NCBI GenBank assembly: GCA_963771295.1
Contig: CAVYTB010000014.1
Span: 620,001 to 684,000, forward strand
Source: Acidiferrum sp963771295
GTDB taxonomy: Bacteria > Acidobacteriota > Terriglobia > Acidiferrales > UBA7541
Direction: 5' to 3'
Length of the DNA stretch: 64,000 bases
Position 1 is the first letter of the stretch, and each line of letters opens with the position of its first letter. The notes under the pieces were generated by a model that worked only from the letters and a program-made list of their open reading frames with translations, ran no database searches and was not told the origin of the DNA. Of this stretch, positions 59,011 to 64,000 are shown piece after piece. A program made the position numbers and the translations under genes.

Positions 59011-59367
59011 ATGGCCCTCTTCAGACTCACGCCCTGTTTTCGTGCTTAGTTGCAAAGGAACCCATGTCCAAAACCGCGTCAAGACTCGGTCAGCATGTGC
59101 TGGTGGTCCCATGGCGAGCAGGTACGCGGACAAGAGAACTTCTCGTCCGCGTACTCGTTGCAGGTTGCGTTGCAGGATTGATTGGCGATTCAGCCCGAAT
59201 CACGCCAAAGTCGGGCGAATCGCATGGAGAGACATAGATGTAGGCGTAGGGAGAGGGGCCGAACCTATATCGGCGGTTCGATTCCGCCTCGCGCCTCCAA
59301 AATTCCTGTCATCCTCAATTCGATTCTCAATGCAGGCCGCGGCATGGGTGTTTGGGGCGTCGATTTG
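59011..59367. other. Gap with an att-like tRNA end
   Basis: Upstream region of the small-gene pair and, at 59262-59299, a 3' tRNA/tmRNA-like fragment. Nothing else is seen. Confidence 0.4.
59262..59299 (+). other. 3' tRNA/tmRNA-like fragment, possible attachment site
   Basis: GGCGG-TTCGATT-CCGCC (59272-59288) is a perfect five-pair T-arm with a seven-base loop. It is followed by TCGCGCC, a discriminator T and CCA (59296-59299 ends TCCA). No matching 5' acceptor strand (GGCGCGA) lies within 90 bases upstream, so only the 3' end is present. Such fragments are left where integrases insert islands into tRNA or tmRNA genes. Confidence 0.55.
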
Positions 59368-61866
59368 CTAAAACGCGAAGCGAACTGAAAGCGTGACCAA
59401 ATTCCCGCGGAAATTTCTGGGCGCATACAGATCCTGGTATGACCCGTTGGTATCTTCGTGGTATCCGTAATAATCCCAGCGCGCACGCCCGGTCCAGTGC
59501 TTGGCAAACCGGTAAGAAGCAACGCCATACGGTTGATACCAGTTGGAGTTCAACGAGCCAGTCGGCGCAGTCGGTATGGCGCTCTCTGGACTCAGATTGA
59601 GTTCCGATCCTGTCGCTCCCACAAGGTTCGCACCCGCCTCAAGGGTGAGACGGTTCAGCGGAGTCCAGATGAAATCCAGGAACCCGGTGTTTACCTTGCT
59701 GTCGTACACCGCCAGTTGCTGCAACAGGCCAGGAAGATCGGGGCACGCCGGAAGTCCGGGAAGAGCGGCGCTGCTGGTGTAGCAAATCAAGATCTGCGAA
59801 GAAATCGAATTGTAATTGTAGCCGAGCTGCGCGGAGAATTTTTCCGACGGCGTCAAAGCGAGTGAGAACCCGAGGTTCCAATTCCTCTGCAAGCCGTTTA
59901 CGGTGTCCACATTGTTCTGGCCATTCAAAGTCGAGGCATTGCCCGACAGATTCAGCCAATTTTTCACTTTATACTTCATGCGGAAGCGCACCTGCTGCGA
60001 CTGCAGCGGACTCACCCGCGTGAACGTATTGTTAGAGGCCGATAGTTCGGCATCGAGATTGAAACTTAAATTCCTTGTTGGTCGCAGCCATAGCCCCAGC
60101 ACCGCTGAATTCGTCTCGATATTCGTCACGCCCGGCGGTCCAAAAGTTGCACCCGGGGTCAGATAGGAGATCGAACCGTCTGGGTTCAAGGTGCAGCCAT
60201 CCGGAAGATTGGGTTGTGAGACGGGCAGCGTGCTGTCGACGCTGGCGCAATTGCCGCGGGCGGGATTATTCGGAAAATAGATGGCGTTTTGCGTGTTATA
60301 GAAATTGTCGGCGATCTCGCGATTTCTGTAGCGATACCCGAAGTACGCTCCGGCTTTTGCGGACAACTCGACTTGGGCTTCGATCAGGTTCGTGTAAATT
60401 CTTTGCTTCAGGAAGTTGCTGTCGAGGTTGATTAGCATGTCCGGGCCGGAGCTACTGGTGTGGCTTGGCGTTCCGGCAACCCCATTCGCGGGCGCAACGC
60501 ATGGCGCGAAGGGAAGACTCGCTGTGGGAGCAAAGATATTGGGCGGAACAATCAGGTTTGTGCTGAAGAAGGAGCACTCCGAGGAGACGAACTGACCGGG
60601 TTCCATCCAATTGCTGTAATCAAACGAGTCAACTACGCTCAGCATCGGACTGATTTTCCACGTGGCTCCGAAGTCGCCGTAGGAAGCCACATGCCGCCCC
60701 TCGATTGGGCCATTCTGCAGGAAATTCGTGAGCTGGCTGCGCGACTCCAGCCCCGCAAAGCTTTGTTGGTAGTTGTTCACATTCATGTCGCCGCCCGTGT
60801 AGCTGAATTTTCCGGACATTTGCAGAGCGGGAATGATGTTGCTCTGAAAACTGATTTGTTCCGTCGGAAAATTCATCCGCGTTTGGCGGTGCGAGAAGTA
60901 GTCGTAGTACGCGCTGCATTTTGGATTCACGATGCTGCCGGCTTGAAAAGTAGGGTTACAGGGCTGGCTCGGCGGATTCCACGAGACTCCGAGATCTACG
61001 GGCGGAAGCCCGCTTCCGACGGAGAACTGCTGGTTTTCATCCGTAACGCCCGGATCCGTCTTGTAGTAGCTCCAGGTCTGGTCATAGCTGATGTTAGTTC
61101 GAGGAAGGAACCGGAAGTCAACACCCAGTCGATATTGCGAGAGGGTGGCCGAAAAATTCTGGAGAAGGAATTGTTCGGTACCCTGATGGATGGTCGAGAA
61201 ATCCGGGCCAGTGTTGGTATTCAGGTTGTACCCGGCGCGCAATCTGATTTTGGAGTCGGGCAGAAACGTAACGTTGTAGTTCTGCATGTTTCGTCGCGTG
61301 TTGTAGTAGTGAGGCGAAATCCCTACGATAGTGGTCCCCAAAACATTGGAAGTCGCATTCACCAGGGGATTGAAATTCGCCGGAGCGTTGGCTACGGGCG
61401 TTGCGGGATTAAAAGGGTTGGCCAAAAGCGAGTAATCCCAGAAATTTTCGTCGTGACGGAACATGGCGTCGAACGCGTACCATTTGTTTTTGCCGATGCG
61501 CAGAACGCTGACCACGTTTGGATCGCCGCCATATCCGAAATTGCTGAAGTACAAGCGATCGAAAAAAACTCCGCGATGGTCAAGGGAACGCATTTCGGTG
61601 GTGAAGTTGAGGAGCCGCGGACCCTGTTGCAGATTCACCATGGTGTCGTAGGTCTGCAAATCTCCGGTCAGGCTGGTAAAGCGAAATCCGAATTCGATCG
61701 ATTGTTTAATATTGTAGTTATCCTGATCGATGCCTTTCTGCTCGTCAGCTTGCTGCGCGCCCGACAAGGACGCGAACAGCAGTCCCGTCGCGATCGCCAA
61801 AAGAAAAAGCCGGCAGACCTGAGATTGCAGGGGCTTGGTGTTCTGTTTGTTTCTTAGCCGCTTCAT
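59368..61866 (-). CDS. MtrB/PioB-type outer-membrane beta-barrel for a multiheme cytochrome
   Basis: An 832-residue protein: signal peptide (FLLAIATGLLFASLSGAQ), then a very long run of alternating strands with Tyr/Asn/Arg turns, ending in NLVTLSVRFAF, the Phe-terminated last strand of barrels. Length, strand pattern and position 16 bp behind a decaheme cytochrome match the MtrB/PioB family, which forms a sheath letting the cytochrome reach through the outer membrane. The N-terminal CxxC of Shewanella MtrB is absent, as in PioB. No outer-surface cytochrome gene follows here. Confidence 0.75.
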   Translation of the reverse strand: MKRLRNKQNTKPLQSQVCRLFLLAIATGLLFASLSGAQQADEQKGIDQDNYNIKQSIEFGFRFTSLTGDLQTYDTMVNLQQGPRLLNFTTEMRSLDHRGVFFDRLYFSNFGYGGDPNVVSVLRIGKNKWYAFDAMFRHDENFWDYSLLANPFNPATPVANAPANFNPLVNATSNVLGTTIVGISPHYYNTRRNMQNYNVTFLPDSKIRLRAGYNLNTNTGPDFSTIHQGTEQFLLQNFSATLSQYRLGVDFRFLPRTNISYDQTWSYYKTDPGVTDENQQFSVGSGLPPVDLGVSWNPPSQPCNPTFQAGSIVNPKCSAYYDYFSHRQTRMNFPTEQISFQSNIIPALQMSGKFSYTGGDMNVNNYQQSFAGLESRSQLTNFLQNGPIEGRHVASYGDFGATWKISPMLSVVDSFDYSNWMEPGQFVSSECSFFSTNLIVPPNIFAPTASLPFAPCVAPANGVAGTPSHTSSSGPDMLINLDSNFLKQRIYTNLIEAQVELSAKAGAYFGYRYRNREIADNFYNTQNAIYFPNNPARGNCASVDSTLPVSQPNLPDGCTLNPDGSISYLTPGATFGPPGVTNIETNSAVLGLWLRPTRNLSFNLDAELSASNNTFTRVSPLQSQQVRFRMKYKVKNWLNLSGNASTLNGQNNVDTVNGLQRNWNLGFSLALTPSEKFSAQLGYNYNSISSQILICYTSSAALPGLPACPDLPGLLQQLAVYDSKVNTGFLDFIWTPLNRLTLEAGANLVGATGSELNLSPESAIPTAPTGSLNSNWYQPYGVASYRFAKHWTGRARWDYYGYHEDTNGSYQDLYAPRNFRGNLVTLSVRFAF

Positions 61867-61882
61867 TGTTGTGCCCCCTCTC

Positions 61883-62863
61883 TCATGGCGTGAAAAATAC
61901 CGGGCTGGTATTCGACCCGTGAATGGCGGTGTGGCACAGCGTGCAGGCCTGATATTTTTGCGCCTGGTTATGAAAGGTGGGGGTCCCCGGCGGGCCTATA
62001 TCCGCCGGAAGCGCGTGGCAACCCAGGCAGAGCAGATTGACCTGCGTTTGCTGCAGCATTCTTTGATTCGTCGACCCGTGGGGCGTATGGCAAATTACGC
62101 AACCCTCGATTTTTGCCTCATGCTGATACACAAACGGGCCTTGTTTCTCTGAATGGCATTTGTAGCAGACTTCATCGCCCGAAGCGCTGGTACGCAGCTG
62201 CTTTGGCCGGAAAGTTCCGTGCGGACTATGGCAGTCGTTGCATTGGATAAGGCCCTCATTCACGCGATGATGGAATGGTCGAGCGAACTGGGCGCGAACT
62301 TCCATGTGGCAGCCGTAGCACAACGTGGGTGGTTTTCCCGTGAGCATGAACTCAGACTCTTTGGCGAAATGGGGGGAATGGCAGTCGATGCAGCCGACGC
62401 CATTTGCCAAGTGGGCCGAGCGATCAAAATTGCCGTGCTCGTTGTCGTACTGGTGGCAGCGCAGGCAACGCGAACTGGTATCTGCAGGTGTGGCGTCTTT
62501 GAACGTGAAGATTTTCGTTTTATCACCACCACCTTCGACGTGCTCCTTTCCCGGGCCGTGGCAAGCTTCGCAGCCATGCCACTCCGGTCCCTTCCTCGCG
62601 TCAAGTTTCGAATCCATGGTGGTGACGAAATGGGGAGTGGTCGCGAAATTATTGTAGATGTCCTCATGGCAGGTCTTACAGGTATCAGCGCCAACGTAAA
62701 GAGCAGGGTCGGTCGGCCAGGAGCTGCTTTTGCCCTGTTCAGAGTGGGGTGATTTTTTTGCTGGCGGAGTGTTTTTGTCTTGTGGTCTGGCGCAGAGCAC
62801 ACAGGACAGCCCGAGCAGGGTGATGAGAAGACCTCGAATCGAGAATCTTCTGATAGGCATCAT
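61883..62863 (-). CDS. Decaheme c-type cytochrome (MtrA/DmsE family)
   Basis: A 326-residue periplasmic cytochrome with a signal peptide (GLLITLLGLSCVLCARPQD). Ten CxxCH haem sites are countable: CKTCH, CEACH, CLRCH, CIDCH, CYGCH, CNDCH, CYKCH, CVICH, CLGCH, CTLCH. Number, spacing and total length match MtrA/DmsE, a rod of ten haems that carries electrons across the outer membrane within its barrel partner. GAGGAG lies five bases before the ATG. With the barrel gene it makes a two-gene operon, a candidate route for electrons to or from outside acceptors. Confidence 0.88.
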   Translation of the reverse strand: MMPIRRFSIRGLLITLLGLSCVLCARPQDKNTPPAKKSPHSEQGKSSSWPTDPALYVGADTCKTCHEDIYNNFATTPHFVTTMDSKLDARKGPEWHGCEACHGPGKEHVEGGGDKTKIFTFKDATPADTSSRCLRCHQYDNEHGNFDRSAHLANGVGCIDCHSPHFAKESEFMLTGKPPTLCYGCHMEVRAQFARPFHHRVNEGLIQCNDCHSPHGTFRPKQLRTSASGDEVCYKCHSEKQGPFVYQHEAKIEGCVICHTPHGSTNQRMLQQTQVNLLCLGCHALPADIGPPGTPTFHNQAQKYQACTLCHTAIHGSNTSPVFFTP

Positions 62864-63239
62864 GCGACTCCTCTCGCGAGCGAAAATATCTGTTCGAGCG
62901 AATCACAAGAAAAAACGGAGTAGCACTACGGTTCTTGCTGACAACGGGGGCGGAGGCTGCGCAGCAAACAAAACCTGGACTTGACTGTGTTTCAGCGAAG
63001 AAACCCGTCAAGAGCAGATAAGCTGACAAGATTCGCTGAAAGTGTCAACCAAATAAAATGAGGCTTGAGCCACGTTGCCTCTTCTCCGCTGCCGACTGCT
63101 CTCAAGTCGCATGGCGGATTGCTTCGCGGTTTCGCCGCAAATGTTGCCGTGATCAACGGGGCAGGTGCTGGCGGAGGCGCGAAGAATCTCCGGATTGTTT
63201 GGAGTTTGAGGAAGAGTTACGGTAAGTGCTTGAAAAGAT
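62864..63239. other. Gap upstream of the cytochrome operon
   Basis: Holds the promoter region of the decaheme cytochrome operon and the flank of the tRNA gene. No gene or clear regulatory motif was recognised. Confidence 0.4.
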
Positions 63240-63314
63240 TGGCTGGGAGACCTGGACTCGAACCAGGATAGCCAGATCCAGAGTCTGGAGTCCTACCAAT
63301 TGGACGATCTCCCA
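63240..63314 (-). tRNA. tRNA-Gln (anticodon CTG)
   Basis: On the minus strand the cloverleaf is complete: acceptor TGGGAGA/TCTCCCA, D-arm GTCC/GGAC, anticodon stem CCAGA/TCTGG around CTCTGGA (anticodon CTG, decoding CAG), T-arm with TTCGAGT loop, discriminator G and a genome-encoded CCA (63240-63242). It is full length and standard. Confidence 0.93.
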
Positions 63315-63564
63315 GCGGGGAGGAAACGCAGCAGCTAAGAGGCTTTGCGCGACTGCACTTCAACCTTTTAAGAGTAAAACGGGACGGCGCGTTGCGTCAA
63401 CTCACGACGGGCGCCTTAGTGTTCAATTGCTTGTCTTAGTTGCACAAATCGTAGGCCTTTCTGCGGCTCTGAATGTATTGCGCGTGGGGGCCGGCCATGA
63501 TACTTTCCCGAAACCACATATGGGCCCCCGACTGGTGCTAAGTCCACATAAAGAGAGCAAGATC
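63315..63564. other. Short gap
   Basis: 250 bases between the tRNA and the last gene, with the upstream region of the latter. No distinct signal was recognised. Confidence 0.3.
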
Positions 63565-64000
63565 ATGTCCTCCCAGCGCACCTCGCGTTCCTATTCGCTA
63601 AAAATCATTTGTTTCTTGTTGGTGGTCGCGCTGCGCGTGCCTGGCAACGCCGCATTCGCGCAAGCGCCTGCGGGAGCCGGAACCGGCTCGCAACAATTAC
63701 CAGACTCTCCTCAACCGAAGAGCGACTCCAGCGGAGCGGTAGTGGGGACCACCGAGAAATTTGTCGGCTACGTGACGAATCGATCCCTGGTTTTCCCCGA
63801 TATCGCCACGACTCCGGGCTCACTGGGAGCCGGCGGCAAATTCAAGGTATTCGTGAACCAGAGTATTTCGCCGGCCTACGTTCTGGCGGCGGCCACAAGC
63901 GCCGCGGTGGATCAGGCCCGCAACGTTCCGTCGGCGTGGGGACAGGGTTGGGATGCTTACGGAGATCGCTTTGGATCAAACATGGCGAGGGCTTCGTCGA
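63565..64000 (+). CDS. Secreted, probably outer-membrane-associated protein of Acidobacteriota type, 5' part
   Basis: The first 145 codons; the gene runs off the right edge. A signal peptide (FLLVVALRVPGNAAFAQA) is followed by a Pro/Ser/Gln linker (PDSPQPKSDSS), then GYVTNRSLVFPDIATTPGSL, KFKVFVNQSISPAYVLAAAT and GQGWDAYGDRFGSNMARASS. I associate this type, with a short repetitive spacer before a VFP-IA segment and a YG-RFG--MAR-AS stretch, with conserved hypothetical envelope proteins of Acidobacteriota. The function is unknown. GAGAG lies before the ATG. Confidence 0.65.
   Translation, partial: MSSQRTSRSYSLKIICFLLVVALRVPGNAAFAQAPAGAGTGSQQLPDSPQPKSDSSGAVVGTTEKFVGYVTNRSLVFPDIATTPGSLGAGGKFKVFVNQSISPAYVLAAATSAAVDQARNVPSAWGQGWDAYGDRFGSNMARASS

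Noticed and set aside
59262..59299. A functional tRNA gene
   Set aside because: Only the T-arm and 3' acceptor strand are present. No pairing 5' strand, D-arm or anticodon arm could be placed upstream, so it is listed as a fragment.
60460..61857. A 465-codon plus-strand frame opposite the MtrB-like gene
   Set aside because: It has no recognisable domain or start signal, and the minus strand encodes a clear signal peptide and barrel with a terminal Phe. It is a shadow frame of a GC-rich gene.
1..64000. A CRISPR array or cas genes
   Set aside because: No regularly spaced short direct repeats and no Cas-like protein were seen. The repeated segments found are long, only two or three in number and unevenly spaced.

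Overview
The window looks like a chromosome segment of a Gram-negative soil bacterium, most likely an Acidobacteriota member. The inference rests on a Ser/Thr kinase fused to TPR repeats, outer-membrane proteins (a DcaP-like porin, an OprM-type channel, a patatin with a surface-antigen barrel, an MtrB/PioB-type barrel), many small secreted orphans, and a right-edge secreted protein of a type I associate with that phylum. No rRNA or taxonomic marker is present, so the assignment is an inference.

Layout. 1-7.2 kb is accessory DNA: the 5' part of a YciF-like ferritin gene, a 3'-truncated IS3-type element, a second IS3-type element with a frameshift pair, a precisely delimitable 2,240-bp IS (DUF6788 protein plus a SEC-C transposase, 12-bp inverted repeats, 7-bp target duplication) and a VapBC toxin-antitoxin operon. 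7.2-12.4 kb is gene-poor, with a STAS remnant, a lipoprotein and an arylsulfatase. 12.4-14.9 kb is a FixLJ-like sensor/regulator pair. 15.0-22.4 kb is a full F1Fo ATP synthase operon (a-c-b-delta-alpha-gamma-beta-epsilon) followed by polyphosphate kinase 2. 22.4-28.3 kb is an RND efflux operon, followed convergently by a SulP anion transporter. 30.7-38.9 kb holds a single-domain response regulator, an AI-2E permease, a patatin-barrel protein, the Ser/Thr kinase and a secreted orphan. 39.9-51 kb is a decarboxylation and transport region: an Orn/Lys/Arg-type decarboxylase, aspartate 4-decarboxylase with the AspT antiporter, a DcaP-like porin, a lipoprotein, a DASS anion transporter and a beta-carbonic anhydrase. 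51-54.2 kb (minus strand) holds a secreted orphan, YceI and an MscS channel. 54.9-59.3 kb is a decayed mobile region: a broken transposase, half an MFS gene, terminase-small-subunit-like genes and a 3' tRNA/tmRNA fragment. 59.4-62.9 kb encodes a decaheme cytochrome and an MtrB/PioB-like barrel, a putative trans-outer-membrane electron conduit. A tRNA-Gln and the start of an outer-membrane-associated gene close the window.

The most unusual feature is a roughly 200-bp sequence present three times (14.80-15.05, 30.54-30.72 and 39.65-39.85 kb). It carries the 3' end of the FixJ-like gene, a 23-bp palindrome, and the start of a small response-regulator gene. Copies 1 and 3 also share the start of atpB. 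Copy 1 leads into the ATP synthase operon, copy 2 into an intact regulator gene, and copy 3 into the decarboxylase genes, inside a decayed sulfatase gene. Two energy or pH-related blocks therefore sit behind the same duplicated leader. Together with aspartate decarboxylation/antiport, amino-acid decarboxylation, carbonic anhydrase, polyphosphate kinase and a mechanosensitive channel, this suggests (as inference) an acid-stress and proton-motive-force region assembled by segmental duplication.
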